Of a stretch of 64,000 nucleotides of DNA, positions 10,003 through 18,258 are shown one piece after another. The notes under the pieces were generated by a model, which saw only the letters and a list, made by a program, of their open reading frames with translations, was not told where the DNA came from and searched no databases. How positions within the stretch are numbered: the stretch's first letter is position 1; each line of letters begins with the position of its first letter. The translations under genes and the position numbers were made by a program. Origin of the DNA: Selenomonadaceae bacterium UBA2897 (lineage in GTDB: Bacteria; Bacillota; Negativicutes; Selenomonadales; Selenomonadaceae); assembly GCA_002350105.1 (NCBI GenBank), contig DEDT01000010.1, forward strand, positions 6,533 through 70,532, written 5' to 3'.

Positions 10003-10128
10003 GGAGCGGGAGACTACCAAACGCCGAGGGATCGGCCTGCATCATCGGTAAGGCGCAGGGTAGGCTATCGAATGGACGGCCTGCTGGCAGACCCGTGCGG
10101 GGCTTTTTATCGCTTCAGCAAATAGTTC

Positions 10129-10157
10129 TTGCTGAAGGTTGAAGAACACGATATAAT
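10129..10157 (+). promoter_or_regulatory. Promoter of the antitoxin-toxin pair
   Basis: TTGCTG at 10129-10134 and TATAAT at 10152-10157 are separated by 17 bases. The antitoxin gene starts 43 bases downstream with a strong GGAAGGAGG site at 10184-10192. The stretch from 10003 to 10128 holds only a weak CCCG/CGGG hairpin followed by TTTTT near 10110. Confidence 0.75.
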
Positions 10158-10200
10158 GAAAGTATGGAAATCCCTACTTTTTCGGAAGGAGGTTTTTATT

Positions 10201-10482
10201 ATGATGGCAGCAACCGTTCCGGATACGTTCATCGATAATGCCAAAGTTATGGCGAAGGGACAGGTTACAATCCCCAAGGATGTGCGCGAGGTATTAGGCG
10301 TATCAAGCGGCAGCCGGGTTACTTTTATCGTGGAGAAAGGTGCCGTACGCTTGGTTAATTCTGCTGTTTACGCTATGCAGATGCTTCAGAACGAAATGGC
10401 GGGAGAAGCATCGAAGTCCGGGCTGGAGACGGAGGAGGACGTCAATAGGCTGGTCAAAGAGGTTCGTGCGGAGAGTGAGTAA
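10201..10482 (+). CDS. AbrB/MazE-type antitoxin
   Basis: A 93-residue protein with an N-terminal swapped-hairpin AbrB/SpoVT DNA-binding domain ([19 protein letters not shown], then [17 protein letters not shown]) and a C-terminal acidic helical tail of the kind that binds a toxin. It precedes a PIN-domain toxin gene by three bases, the usual antitoxin-toxin order, and has its own sigma-A-like promoter. The ATG at 10201 is chosen because GGAAGGAGG lies eight bases upstream; the frame stays open further upstream but without a better site. Such antitoxins usually autoregulate their promoter. Here it sits inside the BREX island and its toxin partner has been damaged. Confidence 0.88.
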   Translation: MMAATVPDTFIDNAKVMAKGQVTIPKDVREVLGVSSGSRVTFIVEKGAVRLVNSAVYAMQMLQNEMAGEASKSGLETEEDVNRLVKEVRAESE

Positions 10483-10485
10483 GTC

Positions 10486-10836
10486 GTGAGAATCCTGATT
10501 GACACCAACATTCTGATTTCATCCGTGTTGGGGCATGGCACGCCGTTCAAGGCTTATATTAAGGCTGTCACTTATCCTAATCAGGGCATAGTTTGTGAGC
10601 AGAATGTCCACGAGATACGACGCATCTTTAATCGTAAATTTCCTAAGCGAGTACCTGATATGGAGAAATTCCTGAGCCTGGCTTTGCAGACGTTGGAGCT
10701 TGTCCGTGTACCGAATGCACCAGTTTTGCAGGAACAGGCCATCCGCGATGAAAACGACCGTCCTATTCTCCGGGCTGCAATAAAAGCTCAAGCTGACATT
10801 ATATTGACGGGCGATAAAGACTTCTTGGAGTCTGAT
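10486..10836 (+). pseudogene. PIN-domain toxin, 3'-truncated by fusion to a pglX remnant
   Basis: A GTG-started frame encodes 117 residues of a PIN-domain ribonuclease toxin. The four acidic positions expected in a PIN active site are all present: D6 in LIDTN, E43, D91 in ENDRP and D110 in TGDKDF. Right after DFLESD the homology stops, because the DNA switches at base 10837 into a copy of the pglX 3' end. The frame stays open to 11415, adding about 190 residues of out-of-frame pglX translation rich in Arg, His and Pro. The last 15-20 residues of a normal PIN toxin are missing. Whether the chimera is toxic is unknown, since all metal-binding residues survive. Confidence 0.8.
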
Positions 10837-11320
10837 CTGCCTGCAGGAGAACCTCGACTTCATCGCCACGGCACTCGGCGGCAAGGGTTCCGCGCTCGAC
10901 ACCATCCGCACCTACTTTTTGAGCGACTTCTACCGCGACCACTGCCAGCGCTACCAGAAGCGCCCCATCTACTGGCTCTGCGACGCGGGACGGCGCAACA
11001 GCTTCAAGGCGCTCATCTACATCCACCGCTACGACAGGGACACGATGGCGCGCCTGCGCACGGGCTACGTCTACAACCAGCAGGAAATTTACAAGAACCA
11101 AATCGACATGCTGGAGCAGCGCGAGGCGAACGCCGCCAGCAACGCGGACCGCACCAGGACTCACAAGCAGCTCAAGAAAATGCGCGACTAGCTCGACGAA
11201 ATCCACGCCTACGAGGAACGCGTCCACCACTACGCCGACCTCCGCCAGCCCCTGGACCTCGACGACGGCGTCAAGCACAACTACACCCTCTTCGAAGACA
11301 TCCTCGCGAAAATCAAGTAA
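10837..11320 (+). pseudogene. Remnant of a second pglX allele (3' end only)
   Basis: These 484 bases align without any indel to 9519-10002, the 3' end of pglX, including the TAA stop (constant offset 1318). By eye about 30 positions differ, roughly 94% identity. Many differences are synonymous or conservative, so this is a diverged allele rather than a fresh duplication. A CAG codon has become TAG at 11189-11191, so it cannot encode a full C-terminus. Nothing of the 5' two-thirds of the gene is left. Together with 9519-10002 it forms a long direct repeat around the toxin-antitoxin pair. Confidence 0.92.
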
Positions 11321-11339
11321 GTTGCAAGAGAAAGGAGTA

Positions 11340-11369
11340 TTGCACTGTCAGGATGGATAGGGGTATAAT
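11340..11369 (+). promoter_or_regulatory. Promoter of the Rpn-family nuclease gene
   Basis: TTGCAC at 11340-11345 and TATAAT at 11364-11369 are separated by 18 bases, about 35 bases before the ATG at 11405. It suggests the nuclease gene is transcribed independently of the BREX operon. Confidence 0.65.
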
Positions 11370-11404
11370 AATAGCAAATCATAGCATAGGCAGGGGCACA
11401 GAAC

Positions 11405-12376
11405 ATGAGCGATAAGTCGACGACGAACAGGCATCCCGATGGAGATATATTATCTGATGACAATGCTTCGTATGACCAGACGGCAAAGCACTTTCTCGCG
11501 AAGAAACGATTGCTAGCCTTCATTATTCAGCATCTTATCCCCGAGTTTCAGCAGGTCAGCCGCAAGGCCATTGAGGAGAAGTATATCCTTGGCACGCCGC
11601 TGGTCAGCGAGGTGCCGGTAAACCCTGGGGAGACGAACCAGCCCAATAATTCCTCCATCCGTGGCTTTGCCCAGGAACACAGTGACGAGGGCGAAGGGAA
11701 GATTACGTTTGATATTCTTTTCTACGCCAAGTTGCCGCAGGGTGGGAAAGTCGTGAAGTTCATTATCAATCTCGAAGCCCAAAAGGCAATGCCCAAGGAT
11801 TATCCCCTGCTCAAGCGGGTGATGTTCTACGGATGCCGACTGGTTTCGTCGCAGAAGGAACGCGACTTTGAGCACAGCGACTATGGCAAGATATGCAAGG
11901 TCTACACCATTTGGCTTTGCTTTACCCCGCCGGAGGGGTACGGCAGCGGTATCAACTTCTACAGTATGGGCGAAAAGCATGTTCGTGGCAATTACCACGA
12001 ATTGCCGGAAAACTACCAGCTGCTGAACGCCGTCGTAGTTTACGTCGGCGACCATAGCACAGGTGATAAACTGCTTAACCTGTTGCGATTGATTTTTAAG
12101 CAGGAACTAAGTGGTCAAGAGAAGCGGCAACTGCTGGAACAGAAATACGATATGCAATTAACGAGCAATATGGGAAAGGAGCTGGACAGCATGTGCAATC
12201 TTAGTGAGGGTATTTACGAGCGTGGTGAAGTCAATGGCCGTGACTTGGAGAAGCAGAGCACGGTTGAGCGGCTGATTCGCAAGGGCTGGGATTTAACCGA
12301 TATTGCCGATGCCACGGATTGGTCGGTCGAGCAGATTAAGAGCTTTCTAAAAAGAAAGAAGCTCCAGCTGTCGTGA
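11405..12376 (+). CDS. Rpn-family PD-(D/E)XK nuclease / putative transposase
   Basis: A 323-residue protein of the Rpn/YhgA-like family, annotated as recombination-promoting nuclease or PD-(D/E)XK nuclease family transposase. Visible family features are the opening YDQTAKHFLAKKRLLAFIIQ, the nuclease core with ITFDILFYAKL and the FIINLEAQK strand that carries the catalytic E-x-Q/K, then YYGCRL-like and YTIWLCF segments. A C-terminal VERLIRKGWDLTDIADATDWS helix-turn-helix-like tail is common in Firmicute members. It has its own promoter and terminator inside the BREX island. These proteins make DNA breaks that stimulate RecA-independent recombination in the characterised examples; a role in defence is only an inference from position. 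Confidence 0.85.
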   Translation: MSDKSTTNRHPDGDILSDDNASYDQTAKHFLAKKRLLAFIIQHLIPEFQQVSRKAIEEKYILGTPLVSEVPVNPGETNQPNNSSIRGFAQEHSDEGEGKITFDILFYAKLPQGGKVVKFIINLEAQKAMPKDYPLLKRVMFYGCRLVSSQKERDFEHSDYGKICKVYTIWLCFTPPEGYGSGINFYSMGEKHVRGNYHELPENYQLLNAVVVYVGDHSTGDKLLNLLRLIFKQELSGQEKRQLLEQKYDMQLTSNMGKELDSMCNLSEGIYERGEVNGRDLEKQSTVERLIRKGWDLTDIADATDWSVEQIKSFLKRKKLQLS

Positions 12377-12403
12377 GGTAATCAATACGAATAAAACACT
12401 TGT

Positions 12404-12431
12404 GGCACCAGCGAAATAGGTGCCTTTCTTT
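12404..12431 (+). terminator. Terminator after the Rpn-family gene
   Basis: GGCACC and GGTGCC pair around a 9-base loop and are followed by TTTCTTT. It would also separate pglZ from transcription coming from pglX unless read through. No clear promoter was found between it and pglZ. Confidence 0.7.
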
Positions 12432-12474
12432 ATATACAGATGGGGAATCATATATCCAATAAGGAGCAATGATT

Positions 12475-15099
12475 ATGGATTTAGCGGCGGTACAGGTGGA
12501 GCTGGCGAAGCGGTTTGCGCAGCCTCTGCCTCAGTATGATCGGCGGCACATTGTCTTTTGGCAGGACCCAGAGGGAGAGTTCCGTGAGGAGATTGCCTCG
12601 CTGGATTTGCCCGATGTGCGGGTACTCGTGCTGGATGGGCACAACAGCTTTATGGCGAAGAAACTGCTGACCGTGGACGACACGGAGCACAACTTCCTCG
12701 TCTACGTGCCGTTCCGCTATGAGCAGCTGACGGATAACTGGCTGCTGGACATCGAGCTGATGAGCCAGCCCCCGTTCCATGCCGATCTGGTCTCCAGCTG
12801 GCTGCAGGAGCTGCATATCCCCGAGACGCAGGAGTTCCACGACCTCGTGGCGCGCTATCGCCGCTTCTTTCAGGCCAAAGAGCGGCGGCAGAAGTTCGCG
12901 GCCTTGCTGCAGGGCAACTATACGCCAGCCCGGTTTATCCTGGGCCTCATGGGGGTGACGGTGGGGGCCGGGGTGGCGACGCCCGAAGCCATTCTGCGGC
13001 AGGTATTGGCGGCAGGGGATGAACGGACGGACAATACCTGCTATGCGCAGCTGCAGCATTATGGCCTCGATGATATGTTCTGGCGGCTTGCCCATCAGGC
13101 CACAGGCTATCAGGCGGAGGAAAAGTCCGCTTTGTCCCAGCTGCTCGTGCGCATCTTCGTGCTGGCCTCAGACTATGGCCTGGGACGGCGGCTGTTCACG
13201 GCCTGGGAGCCGGGGACAGTGCAGCAGCAGACGTTCTGCTATGACCTGCTCACGGAGTGGCAGCAGAGCGGCCGTGAGACGTTCGGCGCGGCGGCGCATT
13301 ATGCAGAGCAGATGCTGGCCGCGCTGGAGCAACTGGAACAGGTCAGGCCGCATGATCTGTGCAGCTTTGACCTGTTCCCCTGTGTGGATGTGGCCATCCT
13401 GCGGCAGGTCATGCGTGACGTGCTGGATAACCTCATCTCCCCTGAGGATCTGCAGGCCATCATCGAGGCCCGCCGTCCCCTGAACTGGCAGGGGCAGGCG
13501 GAGCACGGCCGGCGCAGGCAGACGGATGATTTCTACGAGGGCCTCAGCCAGTATGCGGCGATGCGGGCCTTCTTCGATGCGCACGCGCTGGGCTTTCACG
13601 CGGCTCAGCCGCAGGAGCTCTGGCAGGCCTATACCAGCGCCTATTACCAGATGGACGCGGCGTACCGTATGTTCCATGTAGCCTTTGCCCGCGTGCTGGA
13701 GAACCAGCAGCATCCGCAGCTGGATGACCTGTTCAAGCAGCTGGCCGAGCGGGCGGAGGACCTCTATGCGAACTGGTATCTCGGCCAGCTAGGGGAGAAC
13801 TGGAGCCGGATTTGCGCACAGGAACTGGCCGCGAACGGCTTTATCGAGGGTATTCCACGGCAGGAAGATTTCTATGCGACGCAGGTACAGGGGCAGAAGA
13901 ACCGCATTTTTGTCATCATTTCCGATGCCTTGCGCTATGAGGTGGCGGCCAGCCTGGCGACGGCGCTGCGGCAGGAAATGCCCAGCGAGGTTCAGCTGAC
14001 AGGGTGCCAGGGCATTTTCCCGACGATTACGAAGTTCGGCATGGCGGCGCTGCTGCCGCATCAGCAGCTCGGCCTGAGCGTGAGCACGCATGGCTATAGC
14101 GTGCTGGCCGATGGCCAGTCGACCGAGGCGGGCGCGCGCACGGCTGTGCTGCAGTCCGCCCAGCCGCGGAGCGTCGCCCTGCGTTACCGGCAAATCAGGG
14201 AGGCCAGGCGGGCCGAGCGCCAGGCCATGGTGCAGGGGCAGGAGGTCGTCTATATCTATCACGACACCATCGATGCGGCCAGCCATACCGATGATACGAA
14301 GGTCTTCCCCGCCTGTAGCGAGACCATCGACGAGCTGAAAGCCCTCGTGCGCATCATCGTCAATGATTTCGGCGGTGCGCACGTCATCATCACGGCGGAC
14401 CACGGTTTCCTCTATACCTATCGGCCCTTGCAGGAGGACAGCAAGGTGGCTCGGGGCGTGGCGGCAGAGCAGACGCTGGACGTCGGCCGCCGTTACCTGC
14501 TCGCGCGGCAGGGTGCCAGCCCGGAGAATCTGTTGCCCGTGCGTTTCCTGCAGGGAACGACGGACTATGAGGGCTTTGCCCCGCGCGAATCCATTCGCCT
14601 GAAGCTGAAGGGCGCGGGCATGAACTACGTGCACGGCGGCATCAGCCTGCAGGAGATGGTTGTGCCGGTCATCGCGTTCCAGCATGTACGGGCAAGCTCG
14701 GTGCGCTATCAGCAGCATAGCGACCGCTACGCCATGAAGCCGGTCGGGCTGCAGCTGCTCACGGCCTCGCGCACCATCAGCAATATGGCCTTTTCGCTGA
14801 AATTCTACCAGCCGCAGCCCGTGGGCGGCAGCTGGCAGGCGGCGGTCTACGATATCTGCCTCGTGGACAGTCAGGACAATGCAGTCAGCGATACCCAGCG
14901 CATCATCGCGGACAAGACCAGTACGGATGATCCCGAGCGTACCTATCGCTGTGCTTTCCGCCTGAAGGACGGCACCTACGATGCCCATGCCTCGTACCAT
15001 CTCGTCATCCGCAGGGCCGATACGCAGGAAGCCTGCCAGCGCGAGCCCATGCAGGTAGCCATCGCCTACGAGCATAACGAGATAGATTTTTTCAGCTGA
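12475..15099 (+). CDS. pglZ: BREX alkaline-phosphatase-superfamily protein PglZ
   Basis: An 874-residue PglZ, the alkaline phosphatase superfamily component of BREX. Metal-site motifs are visible: FVIISDALRYEVA near residue 480, YIYHDTIDA in the middle of the domain, and IITADHGFLYTY near residue 640. The N-terminal half is the helical BREX-1 type region. The second ATG (12475) is preferred because AAGGAG at 12461-12466 is eight bases upstream, while the first ATG at 12469 is only two bases away. It is separated from pglX by the 2.4 kb insertion. In the canonical type 1 order a Lon-like brxL follows; here the next gene is nudC. Confidence 0.94.
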   Translation: MDLAAVQVELAKRFAQPLPQYDRRHIVFWQDPEGEFREEIASLDLPDVRVLVLDGHNSFMAKKLLTVDDTEHNFLVYVPFRYEQLTDNWLLDIELMSQPPFHADLVSSWLQELHIPETQEFHDLVARYRRFFQAKERRQKFAALLQGNYTPARFILGLMGVTVGAGVATPEAILRQVLAAGDERTDNTCYAQLQHYGLDDMFWRLAHQATGYQAEEKSALSQLLVRIFVLASDYGLGRRLFTAWEPGTVQQQTFCYDLLTEWQQSGRETFGAAAHYAEQMLAALEQLEQVRPHDLCSFDLFPCVDVAILRQVMRDVLDNLISPEDLQAIIEARRPLNWQGQAEHGRRRQTDDFYEGLSQYAAMRAFFDAHALGFHAAQPQELWQAYTSAYYQMDAAYRMFHVAFARVLENQQHPQLDDLFKQLAERAEDLYANWYLGQLGENWSRICAQELAANGFIEGIPRQEDFYATQVQGQKNRIFVIISDALRYEVAASLATALRQEMPSEVQLTGCQGIFPTITKFGMAALLPHQQLGLSVSTHGYSVLADGQSTEAGARTAVLQSAQPRSVALRYRQIREARRAERQAMVQGQEVVYIYHDTIDAASHTDDTKVFPACSETIDELKALVRIIVNDFGGAHVIITADHGFLYTYRPLQEDSKVARGVAAEQTLDVGRRYLLARQGASPENLLPVRFLQGTTDYEGFAPRESIRLKLKGAGMNYVHGGISLQEMVVPVIAFQHVRASSVRYQQHSDRYAMKPVGLQLLTASRTISNMAFSLKFYQPQPVGGSWQAAVYDICLVDSQDNAVSDTQRIIADKTSTDDPERTYRCAFRLKDGTYDAHASYHLVIRRADTQEACQREPMQVAIAYEHNEIDFFS

Positions 15100-15156
15100 T
15101 TCGATGATTTGGTGACTTGGTTTAGGACAGAGGGATTTTGAGGAGTTGAGGCGGCG

Positions 15157-16017
15157 ATGATACAGGATATTGCACCGCTCAGGCTGGATAATCATTGGCA
15201 GCCGGGGCAGGTGGTGCGGGAGGACAGTGTCGTGTTCCATTTCCGGGACGAGCAGGTGCTCGTGCGCGCGCAGGGAGTGGCGGCAGAACCGCTGTTTCCC
15301 ACGGCGGCGCAGCTGGGCGGCGTGGCACGGCTCGGGGAGTGCCGGTATCTGTTCAGTATCGACGGGCGGGGCTATTTCCTCTGCCTGGCGGCGCAGGTGG
15401 CGGTGCCGGCGGGCTATGGCTATGAGCCGGCGCGGCAGGTACGTACGGCGAAGCAGGCGGCACTGAGTGACTTCTACGCCTTTTATACGGCCTGGCATCT
15501 CGCCACGTGGTACCGGAGCAACCGATTCTGCGGCCGCTGCGGCCAGCCCATGCAGCCGGATACGGCGGAGCGGGCCATGCGTTGCCCGGCCTGCGGCCAT
15601 ATCGAGTACCCTCGCATCAATCCGGCCATCATCGCGGGCGTGATCCATGATGACGAAATCCTGCTGACGCAGTACGCGACGCAGCATACGGGGCATAGGA
15701 GTACCTTCTATGCGCTCATCGCGGGCTTTACGGAGATCGGCGAGACCTTGGAAGAGACGGTGCAGCGGGAGGTCTACGAGGAGGTCGGGCTCTACGTCAG
15801 GAACGTGCGCTACTACAAGTCTCAGCCCTGGGGCAGCGCGGCGGACATTCTCGCGGGCTTTTTCTGCGACGTAGATGGCAGCACGGACATCCACCGCGAC
15901 ACGCGGGAACTGCGCCGTGCGCTCTGGGTGCCGCGGCGGGAAGTGCAGCTGCAGCCCGACGACTGGAGCCTCACGAATGAAATGATGCAGCGCTTCAAAG
16001 AGGGGCAGCCCTGTTAA
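15157..16017 (+). CDS. nudC: NAD(+)/NADH pyrophosphatase NudC
   Basis: A 286-residue NudC-type Nudix hydrolase that splits NAD(H) to NMN(H) and AMP and can remove NAD caps from RNA. It has the expected zinc ribbon (FCGRCGQ, then RCPACGH) near residues 125-148, followed by YPRINPAII and the Nudix box GFTEIGETLEETVQREVYEE. Length and domain order fit the family. It starts 57 bases after pglZ on the same strand, so it may be co-transcribed, but it is a housekeeping enzyme and marks the right edge of the island. A strong bidirectional terminator follows. Confidence 0.95.
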   Translation: MIQDIAPLRLDNHWQPGQVVREDSVVFHFRDEQVLVRAQGVAAEPLFPTAAQLGGVARLGECRYLFSIDGRGYFLCLAAQVAVPAGYGYEPARQVRTAKQAALSDFYAFYTAWHLATWYRSNRFCGRCGQPMQPDTAERAMRCPACGHIEYPRINPAIIAGVIHDDEILLTQYATQHTGHRSTFYALIAGFTEIGETLEETVQREVYEEVGLYVRNVRYYKSQPWGSAADILAGFFCDVDGSTDIHRDTRELRRALWVPRREVQLQPDDWSLTNEMMQRFKEGQPC

Positions 16018-16024
16018 GGCACAG

Positions 16025-16062
16025 AAAAAGGCAAAGCCGGACGATGCTGGCTTTGCCTTTTT
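16025..16062. terminator. Bidirectional terminator between nudC and the phosphoribosyltransferase gene
   Basis: AAAAAGGCAAAGCCGG and CTGGCTTTGCCTTTTT form a long stem with A-run and T-run on opposite sides, so it can stop both convergent transcripts. Confidence 0.9.
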
Positions 16063-16134
16063 GTTATGCGGTTTTGTGGTATGTCCTGCAACCGATGTTG
16101 AAGCGGGCGGATACAGGTTCCGTGATTTTCCCGT

Positions 16135-16686
16135 TTACTCTGCGTCGAAGAGGGGCAGGGGCTCGAGGAAGATGATGTCGTCGCGTTTCGAGGCGTCGCC
16201 TTCGGCGAGTACGCAGGCCTCGCCACAGACCTTACCACCGGCCTTCTCCGTGAGCTCCCTGAGCGCGCGCATGGAACCGCCCGTGCTGATGACGTCGTCG
16301 AGCAGCAGCACCTGGCTGTCCTTGATGAGCTCGATGTCGGGGTCGTTGAGGCAGAGCTTCTGCGTGCCCTTGGTCGTGATGGAGACGTCGTCAACCCAGA
16401 TCGGGTTCTCCATGTAGGCCTTGATGGACTTGCGCGCCACGACGAAGCGCTTCATGCCCAGCTGCCGTGCGAGCTCGGCGGCGAGGGGGATGCCCTTCGT
16501 TTCGGCCGTGAGGATAATCTCGGTATTGGCGGGGACTTTCTTCGCCAGCGCGGCGGCGCAGGCGTCGACGAGCTCGTTGTCGCCGAGCATGATGAAGCCC
16601 GCGATCGCGAGATCTTTGGTCACGTTGAGGACGGGCAGCTGGCGCTTCACGCCAGCTACGGTCAGTTCATAATATCTGTTTGCCAT
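16135..16686 (-). CDS. Phosphoribosyltransferase (adenine PRTase-like)
   Basis: A 183-residue type I phosphoribosyltransferase with the PRPP-binding signature VLLLDDVISTGGSMRAL and the upstream AETKGIPLAAELAR segment seen in adenine and xanthine PRTases. It transfers ribose-5-phosphate from PRPP to a base; the true substrate is not certain. The start MANRYYEL is chosen over an upstream in-frame ATG because GGAAGG lies about eleven bases before it and the upstream extension is not protein-like. A good promoter lies on the same strand at 16768-16796. Confidence 0.85.
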   Translation of the reverse strand: MANRYYELTVAGVKRQLPVLNVTKDLAIAGFIMLGDNELVDACAAALAKKVPANTEIILTAETKGIPLAAELARQLGMKRFVVARKSIKAYMENPIWVDDVSITTKGTQKLCLNDPDIELIKDSQVLLLDDVISTGGSMRALRELTEKAGGKVCGEACVLAEGDASKRDDIIFLEPLPLFDAE

Positions 16687-16767
16687 ATTGTTTTTACACC
16701 TTCCGGTTGGAGACGGCACGGGCGGCAGAGTCGCTGCCGTGTCGTCAGATTTTGCACATACATACTT

Positions 16768-16796
16768 ATTATACGCTTTTTGTGCATCTTGCGCAA
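16768..16796 (-). promoter_or_regulatory. Promoter of the phosphoribosyltransferase gene
   Basis: Read on the minus strand: TTGCGC (16791-16796), 17-base spacer, TATAAT (16768-16773). Confidence 0.7.
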
Positions 16797-16872
16797 AAAA
16801 GATTTTCCTCATAGCTTTTCGCATTGCGCAGCGCAGACTCATAAATGTATACAAATAAATTTGCAAAAACTA

Positions 16873-16901
16873 TTGTATTCGGCGGCAAAAAAGCGTACAA
16901 T
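16873..16901 (+). promoter_or_regulatory. Candidate promoter of the lysine/ornithine decarboxylase
   Basis: TTGTAT at 16873-16878 and TACAAT at 16896-16901 with a 17-base spacer. A start site here would give a 5' leader of about 165 bases containing the 15 bp repeat array. The 387-base gap 16687-17073 holds this promoter, the divergent one and the array. Confidence 0.6.
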
Positions 16902-16946
16902 ACACGCGTAGGGCAAAAGGATGTATTGTTTTAAGTAGAAATATTT

Positions 16947-17006
16947 TATACAATTAAAGGCTATACATTATAAAGTTATACTTAATAATGTTATACATTA
17001 TATAAT
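16947..17006 (+). repeat. Four tandem 15 bp TATAC repeats upstream of the decarboxylase
   Basis: Units start at 16947, 16962, 16977 and 16992, exactly 15 bases apart, each opening with TATAC. Units 2 and 4 share TATACATTATA; unit 1 reads TATACAATTA and unit 3 TATACTTAATA. The array ends 67 bases before the ATG. It looks like an iteron-style binding array or a leader repeat. Confidence 0.85.
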
Positions 17007-17073
17007 TGCCTTAAATCAATTCCCCGATAATCCGATAAATGATAGATTTGAGCAAAGGTTGTGTTACGGTGTT

Positions 17074-18258
17074 ATGAAAAAGTTCCATCTGAGCGAAGAA
17101 GAAATGAACCAGCTGGCAGAGCGTTATGAGACGCCGTTCCTCGTGGCTTCGGCTGCGCAGGTCGAGGACAACTACCGCTTCCTGCGCCAGCATATGCCGC
17201 ATGTGGGAATCTATTATGCCATGAAGGCGAATCCGACGCCGCAGCTCTTAGAGCGCGTGGCGGGCCTCGGCTCCTGCTTTGACGTGGCTTCGGCCGGTGA
17301 AATGGTGCAGCTGCAGGCGCTGGGCGTCGCGGGTTCGCGCATGATCTACGCGAATCCGGTCAAGGATCGGCGCGGCCTGCGCACGGCAGCGGAGCTGGGC
17401 GTGCGCCGCATGACGTTCGATGATGCCAGCGAAATCGCGAAGATGGCGCAGTATGTACCGGGGGCGGATGTGCTCGTGCGCATTGCCGTGCGCAACAACA
17501 AGGCGCTCGTGGACCTCAATACGAAATTCGGTGCACCGGTGGAGCAGGCTATCCCCCTGCTGCAGCAGGCGAAGGCGGCGGGCCTGAACCCGATCGGCAT
17601 CTGCTTCCATGTGGGCAGCCAGTCGCTCTCGACGGCGGCCTACGAGGAGGCACTGCTGCTCAGTCACGGCTTGTTCCAGCAGGCGGCAGAGGCAGGGATG
17701 CATCTCACGGATCTCGATATCGGCGGCGGCTTCCCCGTGCCGTCCCGCGAGGGTCTCGACGTGGATGTGGCGGGGATGCTGCATACCATCGACCGTGCGG
17801 TCGCGCGCCTGTTCCCCGATACGGCGGTCTGGTGCGAGCCGGGGCGCTTCATGTGCGGCAATGCGATGAACCTCGTGACCACGGTCATCGGCACAAAGGA
17901 GCGGCAGGGAAAGCCCTGGTATATCCTCGATGAGGGCGTATATGGCGCACTCTCGGGCATCATCTTTGATCACTGGTCTTATCCGCTGCACTGCTTTGGC
18001 CACGGCGCGCGGCAGCAGGCGACGTTCGCGGGCCCGAGCTGCGATGGCATCGACGTGCTTTATCGCGATGTCACGGTGCCACGCCAGCATATCGGCGACC
18101 ATGTGCTCATCACGGAGATCGGCTCTTATTCGACGGTCAGCGCCACGCGCTTCAACGGTTTCGGGCTGGCGCCGGTGCTGATCTGGGAGGAACAGCCGGA
18201 GGCCGCGAAGCGGCAGGAGCAGGAATCCCAGCCCGTGGCACAGGAGGAGGTAGTCTGA
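17074..18258 (+). CDS. Lysine/ornithine decarboxylase (PLP fold III)
   Basis: A 394-residue group IV decarboxylase closely resembling the Selenomonas ruminantium bifunctional lysine/ornithine decarboxylase (393 residues, from memory). The PLP lysine is K51 in YAMKANP, and the active-site cysteine is C323 in GPSCDGID, both at the positions I recall for that enzyme. The HVGSQ and GGGFP PLP-phosphate contacts and EPGR are present. It makes cadaverine or putrescine; in Selenomonas cadaverine is attached to peptidoglycan and helps anchor the outer membrane. The ATG at 17074 is chosen by alignment, since an upstream TTG adds only five residues; the ribosome site is weak. Its final codons carry the ribosome site of the next ORF. 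Diaminopimelate decarboxylase is a less likely alternative. Confidence 0.88.
   Translation: MKKFHLSEEEMNQLAERYETPFLVASAAQVEDNYRFLRQHMPHVGIYYAMKANPTPQLLERVAGLGSCFDVASAGEMVQLQALGVAGSRMIYANPVKDRRGLRTAAELGVRRMTFDDASEIAKMAQYVPGADVLVRIAVRNNKALVDLNTKFGAPVEQAIPLLQQAKAAGLNPIGICFHVGSQSLSTAAYEEALLLSHGLFQQAAEAGMHLTDLDIGGGFPVPSREGLDVDVAGMLHTIDRAVARLFPDTAVWCEPGRFMCGNAMNLVTTVIGTKERQGKPWYILDEGVYGALSGIIFDHWSYPLHCFGHGARQQATFAGPSCDGIDVLYRDVTVPRQHIGDHVLITEIGSYSTVSATRFNGFGLAPVLIWEEQPEAAKRQEQESQPVAQEEVV

Noticed and set aside
10486..11415. A single 309-residue protein of unknown function
   Set aside because: Residues 1-117 are a PIN domain, and the rest is pglX sequence translated out of frame, as shown by the ungapped match of the DNA to 9519-10002.
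15157..16017. nudC as an extra BREX component
   Set aside because: It is a typical zinc-ribbon Nudix housekeeping enzyme; closeness to pglZ alone is not enough.
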